Positions 1 to 8,393 of a DNA stretch of 35,422 nucleotides are shown piece after piece. Position 1 is the stretch's first letter. Each line of letters opens with the position of its first letter. The stretch is taken from positions 1 to 35,422 of the forward strand of contig LNQR01000037.1 of assembly GCA_001541255.1 (NCBI GenBank), read 5' to 3'. A program made the translations under genes and the position numbers. This stretch comes from Candidatus Magnetominusculus xianensis. Its GTDB lineage: Bacteria; Nitrospirota; Thermodesulfovibrionia; Thermodesulfovibrionales; Magnetobacteriaceae. Under the pieces are notes generated by a model, which saw nothing but the letters and a program-made list of their open reading frames with translations, searched no databases and was not told the origin of the DNA.

Positions 1-102
1 GACATCACCCGTTAGGTTACATTAAAATCTCGATATCCCTCATTGCCGCGTATTATTCCGCCAAGCAATTTCTATACCGGACAGTATTGAGTATAATCCC
101 TT

Positions 103-1764
103 TTATGGGGAGTAAACTACGCTGAGTGCGTAATTTTGAACCATGTAAGCCCTGATAACACTAACCGGTGTCATAGACCTTCCATCAACCGAAATCTGTG
201 AAAGTACACTGCCTGTTGCAGGCAGAAAGTAGAACAGTCTTACCGAACCATAAGGCACGGTGACACTGCCGGTCTGCGTTAGGGTTGTCTGAAGTGCAAA
301 GCTGTCATCATATACCAAAACAGAACCACTGCCGGTGATTGTAAAGGTCGCTGTTTGTGTGGCGCTGTTTGTTACCGTTTGAACAAGGGCTGCCGATGTG
401 GAAGCCTGATTTAGGGCATCTCCGCTATATACTGCCGTTATTGAATGTGTGCCTACGGACAGTACCGATGTTGTATAGGTGGCTAGCGCGCTTGAGTTAA
501 GCGTAACTGTGGCAAGCGTGGTCGTGCCGTCCATAAAGGTAACAGTGCCTGTGGGTGAGATACCGGTAACTGTTGCGGTAAAGGTTACGGATGTGCCATA
601 GGTAGAGGGATTCAGGGATGAGGTTAGAGCTGTTCCCGCAGTTAGCCATCCTGCTATTTGAGTTGGTGTATATTTATCTGTGAGCGTAGCATCGCCTAAT
701 TGACCGTTGTTATTATAACCCCAGGCCCAGAGCGTGCCGTTGCTTTGTACCCCTAAAGTATGATACCCGCCTGCGGATATGTTTGACCACCCCGCAGAAG
801 TTCCAATCTGAACCGGCGAGTATTGAGTAGTGACTGTGCCGTTACCTAATTGACCGTAGGTGTTATTACCCCAAGCCCAGAGAGTGCCGTCTTTTTTTAT
901 CCCTAAAGTGTGATACCCGCCAGCGGATATGTTTGACCACATAGAAGTTCCAATCTGAACCGGCGAGTATTGATTAGTGACTGTGCCGTTACCTATTTCA
1001 CCATAGGCATTATAACCCCAGGCCCAGAGAGTACCGTCTTTCTTTATCCCTGCTGTGTGATATATACCGGTGGATATAGAAGTCCATGCATCTGTTCCAA
1101 TCTGAACAGGTGAGTATTGATTGGTAATAGTGCCGTTACCTAATTGACCGTAGCCGTTATAGCCCCAAGCCCAGAGCGTGCCGTCGCTTTTTATCCCCAA
1201 TGAAAACTCATAACCAGCAGTTACTGCTACCCAATTTGTATCTGTCCCAATCTGAGTAGGTACGTATTTAGCGACATATGTGCCGTCACCTAAACCACCG
1301 TAGGAATTACTACCCCATGCCCAAAGCGTACCGTCGCTTCTTATCCCTAGTGTGTGATATAAGCCTGCCGCTATAGCGGTCCATGTAGAAGTCCCTATCT
1401 GAGCTGGTGAGAGTTGATTAGTGACTGTGCCGTTACCTATTTCACCGTAGGCATTATAACCCCATGTCCAGAGCGTGCCGTCTTTTTTTATCCCTGCTGT
1501 GTGATAATACCCTGCTACTGCGGATGACCAATTTATAGCTATACCAATCTGTCCCGGTATGTTGAGATATGTATTTGTTGCATTATCTCCTAAACGGCCT
1601 TGACCGCCATAGCCCCATGTCCACAGAGTACCATTGCTTTTTACCCCAGCGTTGTGCCATCCACCTGCGGATATACCGGCGGACGCGTAGGGACTGACGC
1701 AAAAGACAGCTATTAACAATATCACGATAGATAGTATTCTTTTGGTTAAATGCCCAATACCCAT
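103..1764 (-). CDS. Secreted RCC1-repeat beta-propeller protein with Ig-like domain
   Basis: The 553-residue product starts with a signal peptide (charged MGIGHLTKR, hydrophobic core, Ala-Ser-Ala cleavage site at about residue 29). Seven RCC1 repeats follow to about residue 385, each with a GTLW(A/T)WG...GxLG(D/N)G core; seven is the number needed for one closed propeller. Next comes a bacterial Ig-like domain of the Big_3 type (about 388-470, with GTVTFMDG), then about 80 residues I do not recognise. ATG is preceded by an excellent Shine-Dalgarno (AAGGAGGA, 1772-1779). It is divergent from mraZ and is probably an exported surface or adhesion protein; its ligand is unknown. No sorting motif or membrane anchor is seen. 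The repeats are highly similar at DNA level with a period near 147 bp, suggesting recent duplication or gene conversion. Confidence 0.85.
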   Translation of the reverse strand: MGIGHLTKRILSIVILLIAVFCVSPYASAGISAGGWHNAGVKSNGTLWTWGYGGQGRLGDNATNTYLNIPGQIGIAINWSSAVAGYYHTAGIKKDGTLWTWGYNAYGEIGNGTVTNQLSPAQIGTSTWTAIAAGLYHTLGIRSDGTLWAWGSNSYGGLGDGTYVAKYVPTQIGTDTNWVAVTAGYEFSLGIKSDGTLWAWGYNGYGQLGNGTITNQYSPVQIGTDAWTSISTGIYHTAGIKKDGTLWAWGYNAYGEIGNGTVTNQYSPVQIGTSMWSNISAGGYHTLGIKKDGTLWAWGNNTYGQLGNGTVTTQYSPVQIGTSAGWSNISAGGYHTLGVQSNGTLWAWGYNNNGQLGDATLTDKYTPTQIAGWLTAGTALTSSLNPSTYGTSVTFTATVTGISPTGTVTFMDGTTTLATVTLNSSALATYTTSVLSVGTHSITAVYSGDALNQASTSAALVQTVTNSATQTATFTITGSGSVLVYDDSFALQTTLTQTGSVTVPYGSVRLFYFLPATGSVLSQISVDGRSMTPVSVIRAYMVQNYALSVVYSP

Positions 1765-1871
1765 GATTTAATCCTCCTTATAATTTGGTTATCAGTCCTC
1801 ATAATTACGGTTCATTTAGATATGGCAGCTGCTGTTTTCCTGCGTGACAATGCACCTGCCCTTAGAATTAG

Positions 1872-1899
1872 GGTATATCAAATAATTCATGATTGTCAA
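1872..1899 (-). promoter_or_regulatory. Candidate sigma-70 promoter of the RCC1 gene
   Basis: On the minus strand a perfect TTGACA (1894-1899) is followed after 16 bp by TATACC (1872-1877). A leader of about 100 nt with a strong Shine-Dalgarno follows. The -35 element is convincing and the -10 element only moderate. Confidence 0.45.
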
Positions 1900-1908
1900 G
1901 AGGTATTA

Positions 1909-1920
1909 TAACAATTGTTA
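1909..1920. repeat. 12-bp perfect palindrome in the divergent intergenic region
   Basis: TAACAATTGTTA is a perfect dyad 10 bp upstream of the candidate -35 element of the RCC1 gene. It could be an operator for a dimeric regulator of the divergent RCC1 gene. A 12-bp AT-rich palindrome can also arise by chance. The rest of 1765-2010 shows no gene. Confidence 0.35.
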
Positions 1921-2010
1921 AAAAGTGCCCCTGTTTATGCCGGTTTTCACAGGCTATTCTCTGTTTTTGGTGTCTGAGTAAATATATTTTTCACTTTGGA
2001 AAGTTTTTTA

Positions 2011-2039
2011 TTGACTTAAATGTGAAAATGTGGTATTTT
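2011..2039 (+). promoter_or_regulatory. Promoter of the dcw cluster (Pmra-like)
   Basis: TTGACT (2011-2016) and TATTTT (2034-2039) are separated by exactly 17 bp. Transcription would begin near 2046, giving a leader of about 20 nt before the mraZ start. The -10 element overlaps the first MraZ-type box, as expected for a repressed promoter. Confidence 0.65.
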
Positions 2040-2054
2040 GTGGTAGTAAGTGGA
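2030..2054 (+). promoter_or_regulatory. Three MraZ-type direct repeats (operator)
   Basis: GTGGT, GTGGT and GTGGA begin at 2030, 2040 and 2050, a strict 10-bp period that puts the copies on one face of the helix. Known MraZ operators are short TGG-type direct repeats with 5-nt spacers upstream of mraZ, which matches. The first copy overlaps the -10 element and the third contains the start of the mraZ Shine-Dalgarno, so autorepression is likely. Confidence 0.7.
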
Positions 2055-2065
2055 GGGATGATTGC

Positions 2066-2530
2066 TTGGAGTCAGTTGGATTTATAGGAAGATACAATTT
2101 ACGGGCAGATGACAAGGGCAGGGTTATAGTGCCAGCCTCTTTCAGGGATATTTTTAAGAAGAGCTACGGCCCGAAGATTTACGTAACCTGTGCAGTCAGG
2201 GACAAGTGTCTTAATATATTTCCAGATGCAGAGTGGAAGGCCTTGATGACAAAGGTAAAAGAAATGCCTAAGGCAAAGGAATCGGTAAAGTTCTTTATCA
2301 GAAAGGTGGTAAGTTCAGCGTTTGAATGTGAGATAGACAAGCAGGGACGACTGCTTGTGCCGCCCGCTCTTCGTGAGGATGCAGGTATTTCCCTCAACGG
2401 TGAGATAATAATCGCAGGGGCTACGGACAGGCTGGAGGTCTGGGACAGGAACTTGTGGGTCGAAAAGTATATGGACATTGATGACTCCGTTGTGGCTGGT
2501 TATGAAGAGGAGCTGGCAGATTGGATATAG
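2066..2530 (+). CDS. mraZ: Transcriptional regulator MraZ
   Basis: MraZ is the DNA-binding regulator normally encoded first in dcw clusters; it binds repeats in its own promoter. The 154-residue product has the two expected AbrB/SpoVT-like halves, each with the D-K-x-G-R signature (DDKGRVIVP near residue 13, DKQGRLLVP near residue 90). I chose TTG at 2066: it gives the family-like N-terminus MESVGFIGRYN and lies 8 nt after GGAGGG (2052-2057). An in-frame GTG at 2030 would place 12 atypical residues in front, lies within the -10/operator region, and would be upstream of the likely transcription start. The stop codon abuts rsmH directly. Regulation by the three upstream boxes is inferred. Confidence 0.92.
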   Translation: MESVGFIGRYNLRADDKGRVIVPASFRDIFKKSYGPKIYVTCAVRDKCLNIFPDAEWKALMTKVKEMPKAKESVKFFIRKVVSSAFECEIDKQGRLLVPPALREDAGISLNGEIIIAGATDRLEVWDRNLWVEKYMDIDDSVVAGYEEELADWI

Positions 2531-3430
2531 ATGGAAAAACAATTGGAAGAGTTGAAACCGCTTCATTGTCCGGTAATGGTGGAAGAGGTAATGGAGATGT
2601 TAAACGTGCAAAGTGAAGGGGTATACATGGACGGCACGCTGGGGTTGGGCGGTCATGCCGCTGAGATATTAAAGAGGCTTGGAGACAATGGCAGGCTCAT
2701 AGGTGTCGATAAGGACGGTGACGCGCTGAGTTATGCCGCTAAGAGGCTTCAGGACAGCCGTGTGTGCTATGTGAGAGAAGATTTTTCGCACTTAGGTCAT
2801 ATTATAAAGGACTGCGGGTATGCTGCCATAGACGGTATTTTGCTTGACCTGGGGATGTCGATGGCTCAGGTAAAGACAATGGACAGGGGGTTTAGTTTTA
2901 ACTCAGAGAGTCGGCTTGACATGCGGATGGACACAAGGGCGTCACTAACGGCATGGGAAGTGGTGAACCGTTATAAGATAGAAAAGATTGAAGAGATATT
3001 AAGGGAGTATGGGGAAGAGTCACGCAGCGCTAAAATCGCAAAGGCAATCGTCAGCGACAGAAAGCGCACTTCCATAGATACATGCCGCGACCTGGCGGCA
3101 CTTGTTGAAAGGCAATACGGAGGGCGCGGAAAGAGCCATCCTGCGACGAAGACCTTTCAGGCGCTCAGAATATACGTAAACGGTGAGTTAACTGCCTTGC
3201 AGGGTGCGCTTGAGGCATCGGAAGCAGCGCTGAGGGCAGGCGGGCGTTTATGCGTAATCTCGTATCATTCGCTTGAGGACAGGTGTGTGAAGAGTTTTTT
3301 TAAAAATGAAAAGGCAAAGGGTACCTTTAATCTCTTGACTGTGAAACCAATCACGCCATCAGCGCTGGAGGCACGTCAAAAGAACCCTGCAGCAAGGAGC
3401 GCTAAACTCAGAGGAGGACAAAGGTTATGA
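2531..3430 (+). CDS. rsmH: 16S rRNA (cytosine(1402)-N4)-methyltransferase RsmH
   Basis: RsmH (MraW) uses S-adenosylmethionine to N4-methylate C1402 in the ribosomal decoding centre. The 299-residue product has the N-terminal HCPVMVEEV segment, the SAM-binding loop MDGTLGLGGHA (near residue 33), the helical insertion domain, the HPATKTFQALRIYVNGEL block and the SYHSLEDR motif near the C-terminus, all family hallmarks. Length is usual. ATG follows the mraZ stop with no gap, so translation is probably coupled. The stop overlaps the ftsL start in an ATGA arrangement. Confidence 0.95.
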   Translation: MEKQLEELKPLHCPVMVEEVMEMLNVQSEGVYMDGTLGLGGHAAEILKRLGDNGRLIGVDKDGDALSYAAKRLQDSRVCYVREDFSHLGHIIKDCGYAAIDGILLDLGMSMAQVKTMDRGFSFNSESRLDMRMDTRASLTAWEVVNRYKIEKIEEILREYGEESRSAKIAKAIVSDRKRTSIDTCRDLAALVERQYGGRGKSHPATKTFQALRIYVNGELTALQGALEASEAALRAGGRLCVISYHSLEDRCVKSFFKNEKAKGTFNLLTVKPITPSALEARQKNPAARSAKLRGGQRL

Positions 3431-3723
3431 TTTGTGAAAAGAGATGTTCGATAATGAGTAACGTTTTGTTGGTCCTTGGCGCGGTGTTGATAGTGGTCAG
3501 TGTGTTTTACACGCTGTGGCTGAGGTCATCTATTAAGTCACTTGAGTATAAGCTTGGCAACATGCAGCAAAAACAGTACGAACTCCTTAAGAAACAAAGA
3601 AATCTTATGGCACAGAAGGAGAATCTCCTGTCTCTTAATTCCGTTGATAGTGTTGCTATAAAGAAGATGGGATTTGAGTTTCCAGACAGGAATAGGGTAA
3701 TCTACGTTAAAGAGCGGCTATAA
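3427..3723 (+). CDS. ftsL: Cell division protein FtsL
   Basis: This 98-residue bitopic membrane protein has a short cytoplasmic N-terminus, one transmembrane segment (about 11-31), a periplasmic coiled coil (about 34-72, rich in Lys, Gln and Leu) and a short tail. Size, topology and position between rsmH and ftsI identify FtsL; the sequence itself is poorly conserved in the family. With FtsQ and FtsB it would form the divisome subcomplex that activates FtsW-FtsI. No ftsB is present in this window. A Shine-Dalgarno GGAGGA (3413-3418) supports ATG 3427; an in-frame ATG at 3454 would leave almost no cytoplasmic tail. Confidence 0.85.
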   Translation: MICEKRCSIMSNVLLVLGAVLIVVSVFYTLWLRSSIKSLEYKLGNMQQKQYELLKKQRNLMAQKENLLSLNSVDSVAIKKMGFEFPDRNRVIYVKERL

Positions 3724-3729
3724 CCTACG

Positions 3730-3764
3730 GGGGTAGGGCTAGCCGCGCCCCAGAATAAGGGGCG
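3730..3764 (+). promoter_or_regulatory. Alternative hairpins covering the ftsI ribosome-binding region
   Basis: Two competing stems can form. The first pairs GGGG (3730-3733) with CCCC (3748-3751), with an inner GG/CC step and a CTAG loop around the palindrome GGCTAGCC (3737-3744). The second pairs CGCCCC (3746-3751) with GGGGCG (3759-3764) across the 7-nt loop AGAATAA. The second covers the G-rich stretch just before the ftsI start. Both use the same CCCC, so they are mutually exclusive. No poly-U follows, so this is not an intrinsic terminator. Confidence 0.5.
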
Positions 3765-3772
3765 AGGTGGAA

Positions 3773-5500
3773 ATGAACAGACGATTTATTTTTATTTATG
3801 GGTTAATCTTTGTCGGTTTTTTTGTGTTACTAGCACGGCTTTTCGACATCATGGTTTTGAAACATGATAAGTTTGTGAAAAAGTCTGAAAACCAGCGCAT
3901 GGCAGAGGTAGATGTGCAGGTGCGCCGTGGTATAATACTCGACAGGCTTGGCAGGAGGCTTGCCGTAAATCTTGAGAATAACTCTGTCTATCTGGACAAG
4001 ACCAACTATAATGAAAGCGACAAGAGGCTGCAGGAGGTCTCAGACATCATTGGCGTTAGTTTCAATGAGCTGTTGACACAGGTCAGGGGAAAGAAGAACT
4101 TTGTATGGCTTAAACGTAAAATCCCTATTGAAGAGACTGATAAGCTTCAGGAGATGAGATTAAGCGGAATCGGCTTAATGGCCGAGCCGAAGCGTCACTA
4201 TTCGCTTGGGTACATGGCCGCGCATGTACTAGGGTTTGTAAACATAGACAACAAGGGTCTTGAGGGTGTAGAGGCCGTCTATGACAAAGAGCTTGTAGAT
4301 TTGGGCGGCAAGTATTTTGTTGAGAGAGACGCCCGCGGCAACATGTTTTATAATACGAACGAAAACGAGAGGACAGGAAATACCCTGACGCTGACACTGG
4401 ACCAGGGGCTTCAGTACATCGTGGAAAAAGAACTCGACGATGCGATGGAAAAGTGGCGGGCTTCTGCTGCAACTGCCATAATGATGGACCCATATACGGG
4501 TGAGATACTTGCCCTTTCAAACCGCCCAACGTTTGACCCTAATTTCCCCGGTAAGTATGGCCCGGCGTCAAGGCGAAACCGCGCTATTACGGACTTCTAT
4601 GAACCAGGCTCAACATTTAAGATAGTGACAGCAGCAGGGGTATTAGAGGAGAACCTTGTTAAGCCGGATGACAGGATTGACTGCCTCGGCGGTGCGATAG
4701 AGGTCGGCGGTAAGAGGATAAAGGACGCGCACCCGCACGGCGTTCTGACATTCATGGAGGTTATACAAAAGTCTTCCAACGTGGGGACGATAAAGCTGGC
4801 ACAGCGTCTGGGCAAACAAAGGCTTCACGGTTATATCAAGAAGTTCGGCTTTGGTGAAAGGACAGGCATAGACTTACCCGGTGAGATACCCGGGCGCCTG
4901 AGAAATCCTGAGCGCTGGTCCGGTGTTTCAATTGGGGCTATCCCAATAGGACAGGAGGTTGCCGCTACACCGCTTCAGGTACTGACTGCGTATTCAATTG
5001 TTGCCAACGGCGGCTATAAGGTATCTCCATCTGTCGTAAAGGAAATTACGGACACAGACGGCAAGGCCCATCCTATCAGTAAAAAATACGATGGAACTGA
5101 ACAGGTGATCTCGAAAAAGACAATAGACATACTCAAAAACGCCTTCACAATGGTTACGCAGGAAGGTGGTACTGCAACATTTGCGCGCGTCGAAGGCAAC
5201 CTCGTAGCCGGTAAAACAGGTACAGCTCAGATATTTGACAGGGCGCAGGGCAGATACTCACACACCGACTTTATCAGTTCATTTGTTGGCTTTGTGCCTG
5301 TCGATAAGCCCGTATTTTCTATGATTGTCGTTGTGTGGAAACCTCGTGGCGCGATTTATGGCGGTATTGTTGCTGCCCCTGTATTTAAGAACATCGCTAC
5401 AAAGGCGCTTACTTATTTGAACGTGCCGAAAGAAGAAAAACTAAAAAACACCACTTTGGTTGTCGAAAACGCATCCACCGGTAAAAAGCCTCACAACTAA
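3773..5500 (+). CDS. ftsI: Septal peptidoglycan transpeptidase FtsI (PBP3 class)
   Basis: FtsI cross-links septal peptidoglycan in partnership with the glycosyltransferase FtsW. It has an N-terminal membrane anchor (about 5-27), the RGIILDRLGRRLA segment opening the pedestal domain, and a penicillin-binding transpeptidase domain with S280-T-F-K283, S334-S-N336 and K481-T-G483. About 575 residues is normal for the class and there are no PASTA domains. Start choice: ATG 3773 lies 5 nt after GAGG (3764-3767); an in-frame GTG at 3767 adds only two residues. A 49-nt gap with competing hairpins separates it from ftsL, one of the few real gaps in the cluster. Confidence 0.93.
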   Translation: MNRRFIFIYGLIFVGFFVLLARLFDIMVLKHDKFVKKSENQRMAEVDVQVRRGIILDRLGRRLAVNLENNSVYLDKTNYNESDKRLQEVSDIIGVSFNELLTQVRGKKNFVWLKRKIPIEETDKLQEMRLSGIGLMAEPKRHYSLGYMAAHVLGFVNIDNKGLEGVEAVYDKELVDLGGKYFVERDARGNMFYNTNENERTGNTLTLTLDQGLQYIVEKELDDAMEKWRASAATAIMMDPYTGEILALSNRPTFDPNFPGKYGPASRRNRAITDFYEPGSTFKIVTAAGVLEENLVKPDDRIDCLGGAIEVGGKRIKDAHPHGVLTFMEVIQKSSNVGTIKLAQRLGKQRLHGYIKKFGFGERTGIDLPGEIPGRLRNPERWSGVSIGAIPIGQEVAATPLQVLTAYSIVANGGYKVSPSVVKEITDTDGKAHPISKKYDGTEQVISKKTIDILKNAFTMVTQEGGTATFARVEGNLVAGKTGTAQIFDRAQGRYSHTDFISSFVGFVPVDKPVFSMIVVVWKPRGAIYGGIVAAPVFKNIATKALTYLNVPKEEKLKNTTLVVENASTGKKPHN

Positions 5501-5529
5501 ACAGCCGGGGAAAAAGAAAGGAATGATTG

Positions 5530-7029
5530 ATGAATATTGCTAAAATACTGGACAAAATTGGTGTCAGGGAGATAAATGGCAACCTAAACAAAAGCGCAGA
5601 GGGTATCTCCTATGACTCCAGAAGGATAGAGAAGGGGACGATGTTTTTCGCAGTAAAAGGACAGCACTCTGACGGTCACGCATACATCAAAGAGGCAATA
5701 AAAAAAGGTGCGCACTCGGTTATCTATGAAGACGAAATCGATGTTGATGCCTTTAGCAGTAAGGACATTTTACTTGTCAGGGTTGACAACGTCCGCAGGG
5801 CGCTTGCATACATTGCTGCAAGATACTACGGCGACCCATCTAAAGAACTCAGGCTCACCGGAGTTACGGGCACTAACGGAAAGACCTCGACATGCTACCT
5901 GATGCGCTCAATCCTCACAGCGTATGGAAAGAAATCAGGCATGATTGGAACAATTCAGTATCTTGTCGGCGATACCGTCTACAGTGCCCATCACACAACA
6001 CCGGAGGCCCCGGAGTTTCAAATGTACCTGAATATAATGCTTGAACAGGGCTGTGAATATGCCGTAAGTGAGATATCCTCCCACGCCCTCGCCCAGTACA
6101 GGGTTGATGCGGCAGAATTCGATGTCGTAGTGTTTACGAATCTTACGCGAGACCACCTTGACTATCACAAGGATATGAACGATTATTTCAACTCTAAAAA
6201 GAGACTATTCAATGAGTTGTTGAAGCCCGGCGGCATATCTGTCATAAATGCAGACGATGAGTTTGGCCAGGAACTTATAAAAGAGATGTTGCCAGAGGTA
6301 ATTTCATACGGCATGGACAGCCGCGCAGATGTCAGGGCTGTGAATATAAAACGCTTTGCCAATGGACTGGATTTTGATATCTCATACGCAGGGACAGAGT
6401 TTAATATCGTTTCAAACCTGCGTGGATATGTAAATATATACAACATACTTGCGGCATTTTCAGCCTCAACAGCGCTTGGGATTCCCTATGAAGCAATCAT
6501 CAGCGGCATATCGAAGCTCAAGAGTGTACGCGGGCGGTTTGAGCCGGTAGACTGTGGACAGGATTTCTCTGTAATAGTCGATTATGCGCACACTGACGAC
6601 GCCCTTCATAATGTCATAGACAGCATGAAGAAGCTCAGTTCGGGGAGGATAATAACCGTGTTTGGCTGCGGCGGCAACCGTGATACGGGAAAGCGCCCAA
6701 TAATGGGGCGGATTGCCTCAACACTCAGCGATTACACAATTGTTACATCGGACAACCCCAGGTACGAAGAACCCGGTGATATTATAAGACAAATCCTTGA
6801 GGGTATTGAAGGCAGCAGCTATGCTGTTGAGCCGGACAGGAAGAACGCCATAAAAATGGCCGTCAATATGGCTGCCCCAGGTGATGTGGTGCTGATTGCC
6901 GGTAAGGGGCATGAAAACTATCAGGATATCAAGGGTGTCAGACACCCGTTTGACGACAGGGAGCTGGCCGAGAAGTTTATCCTGAAAAGGCTTAAACATT
7001 CTGACCGTCCGGCGGAGGCACCCCGGTGA
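5530..7029 (+). CDS. murE: UDP-MurNAc-tripeptide ligase MurE (meso-DAP type)
   Basis: MurE is the cytoplasmic ATP-dependent ligase adding the third residue to UDP-MurNAc-L-Ala-D-Glu. The 499-residue product shows the ATP loop GTNGKTS (from residue 114), the TTPE segment, the SEISSHAL motif whose region carries the carbamylated lysine or Mg site in this family, and DNPR (from residue 408). DNPR is the signature of enzymes selecting meso-diaminopimelate rather than lysine, so a DAP-type wall is expected. ATG 5530 has an AAAGGAA Shine-Dalgarno; a TTG lies directly in front of it in frame. The stop overlaps the murF GTG. Confidence 0.95.
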   Translation: MNIAKILDKIGVREINGNLNKSAEGISYDSRRIEKGTMFFAVKGQHSDGHAYIKEAIKKGAHSVIYEDEIDVDAFSSKDILLVRVDNVRRALAYIAARYYGDPSKELRLTGVTGTNGKTSTCYLMRSILTAYGKKSGMIGTIQYLVGDTVYSAHHTTPEAPEFQMYLNIMLEQGCEYAVSEISSHALAQYRVDAAEFDVVVFTNLTRDHLDYHKDMNDYFNSKKRLFNELLKPGGISVINADDEFGQELIKEMLPEVISYGMDSRADVRAVNIKRFANGLDFDISYAGTEFNIVSNLRGYVNIYNILAAFSASTALGIPYEAIISGISKLKSVRGRFEPVDCGQDFSVIVDYAHTDDALHNVIDSMKKLSSGRIITVFGCGGNRDTGKRPIMGRIASTLSDYTIVTSDNPRYEEPGDIIRQILEGIEGSSYAVEPDRKNAIKMAVNMAAPGDVVLIAGKGHENYQDIKGVRHPFDDRELAEKFILKRLKHSDRPAEAPR

Positions 7030-8387
7030 TACAGTTAAACCTTGATACGGTGCTTAGGGCTGTTAATGGCAGGACAGTGAGTTCCCGTGATATACTGGGG
7101 GCTTGTTTTACGGGTGTATCGACTGATTCAAGGACGATTAGGGCCGGTGACCTGTTTTTTGCACTTTCGGGGGATAACTACGATGCCCATAACTTTATTG
7201 ATGCCGTGTCGCGCGTTGGTGCCGGGGCAGTTATCTCACGTGCGGTAGAGTGTCCCTCAGATGAGTTTGTCCTTATCATGGTAGATGACACACTAAGGGC
7301 GTTGCAGCGTCTGGCCGCCTATGTCAGACAGATTCGTCATATACCGGTTGTTTCTATTACAGGCACAAATGGCAAGACAACTACAAAGGAGATGACAGCG
7401 GCAGTAATCGCTAAAAAATATTCTGTTCTTAAAACAGAAGGGAATCTTAACAATCACATTGGACTTCCGCTTACGCTGCTCAGGCTTGATAATGAGGCTG
7501 CGGCAGTCCTTGAGATGGGGGCAAGCAAGGCGGGCGACATTGCCGAACTTTGTGAAATCGCTGCCCCGGACTATGGAATCGTGACAAATATCGGCCCCGG
7601 ACATCTTGAGGGTTTTGGCAGCGTTGAAGGTGTGCGCACAGCTAAACTTGAAATCATGGACTATGCCAAGACCATCATAGTTAATGCAGACGATGAGTTT
7701 CTTATGAAAGGTGTAAGAAATAAGACACTGCAAAGGGAAATCATCAGCTTCGGTGTTGAAAATAAAGCGGCGCTTACAGGGCGTTTTGTTGATGGAGTCG
7801 GCCCGGCGCTGAACACGGCTTTAATGCTTCCCAATGGTGAGGAGCTGCAGGTAAGCATCAAAAGCGGCGGCAGACACAATCTCTACAACGCACTTGCAGC
7901 GGCAGCGGCAGGGTTTCTGATGGGTGTAGAGGGACAAGACATACGCCAGGCCCTGTCTGATTTCGGGGGTGTGGCGATGAGGCTTGAGTTTAGAGAGATT
8001 AACGGCTCTATGATAATCTGTGATTTTTACAACGCCAATCCAGCCTCTGTGACAAATGCAGTAAAAGAACTGGTTAGACTGGACAGGGGCCGCAAGATTG
8101 CAGTGCTTGGGGATATGCTTGAGCTTGGGGAGTATTCTGAGCGGTATCACAGGGAACTGGGCAGATGGATGGCGTCGCAGCCGGTTGATGTATTCATAGC
8201 CGTTGGCAGTATGATGAGAACTGCCCTGGATGAGTTTATTGATTCGCGCGGGGCGCCTGTGCAAGGCGCCGCAGTACATGCCGCTGATTCGGTTGAGGCC
8301 GGGCGTATACTAAAACAATTAATTGCCAATGACACGGTGCTGATTAAAGGCTCACGTGGACTAAAAATGGAGAGGGTACTGGAGTAA
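7026..8387 (+). CDS. murF: UDP-MurNAc-tripeptide--D-alanyl-D-alanine ligase MurF
   Basis: MurF joins the D-Ala-D-Ala made by Ddl to UDP-MurNAc-tripeptide, completing the pentapeptide in the cytoplasm. The 453-residue product has the N-terminal substrate domain (STDSRTIRAGDLFFAL), the ATP loop GTNGKTTTKE (from residue 113), NNHIGLPLTLL, and the C-terminal domain with DFYNANP and AVLGDMLELG, all typical of MurF rather than MurE. Length is usual. GTG 7026 overlaps the murE stop (GTGA) and follows GGAGG (7013-7017), pointing to coupled translation. Confidence 0.95.
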   Translation: MIQLNLDTVLRAVNGRTVSSRDILGACFTGVSTDSRTIRAGDLFFALSGDNYDAHNFIDAVSRVGAGAVISRAVECPSDEFVLIMVDDTLRALQRLAAYVRQIRHIPVVSITGTNGKTTTKEMTAAVIAKKYSVLKTEGNLNNHIGLPLTLLRLDNEAAAVLEMGASKAGDIAELCEIAAPDYGIVTNIGPGHLEGFGSVEGVRTAKLEIMDYAKTIIVNADDEFLMKGVRNKTLQREIISFGVENKAALTGRFVDGVGPALNTALMLPNGEELQVSIKSGGRHNLYNALAAAAAGFLMGVEGQDIRQALSDFGGVAMRLEFREINGSMIICDFYNANPASVTNAVKELVRLDRGRKIAVLGDMLELGEYSERYHRELGRWMASQPVDVFIAVGSMMRTALDEFIDSRGAPVQGAAVHAADSVEAGRILKQLIANDTVLIKGSRGLKMERVLE

Positions 8388-8393
8388 TACACT

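Noticed and set aside
1893..2087. Plus-strand frame of 64 codons ahead of mraZ
   Set aside because: It overlaps the mraZ promoter and operator, has no Shine-Dalgarno and resembles nothing known.
4125..4529. Minus-strand frame of 134 codons inside ftsI
   Set aside because: Antisense shadow of a complete transpeptidase gene; no Shine-Dalgarno and no recognisable domain.
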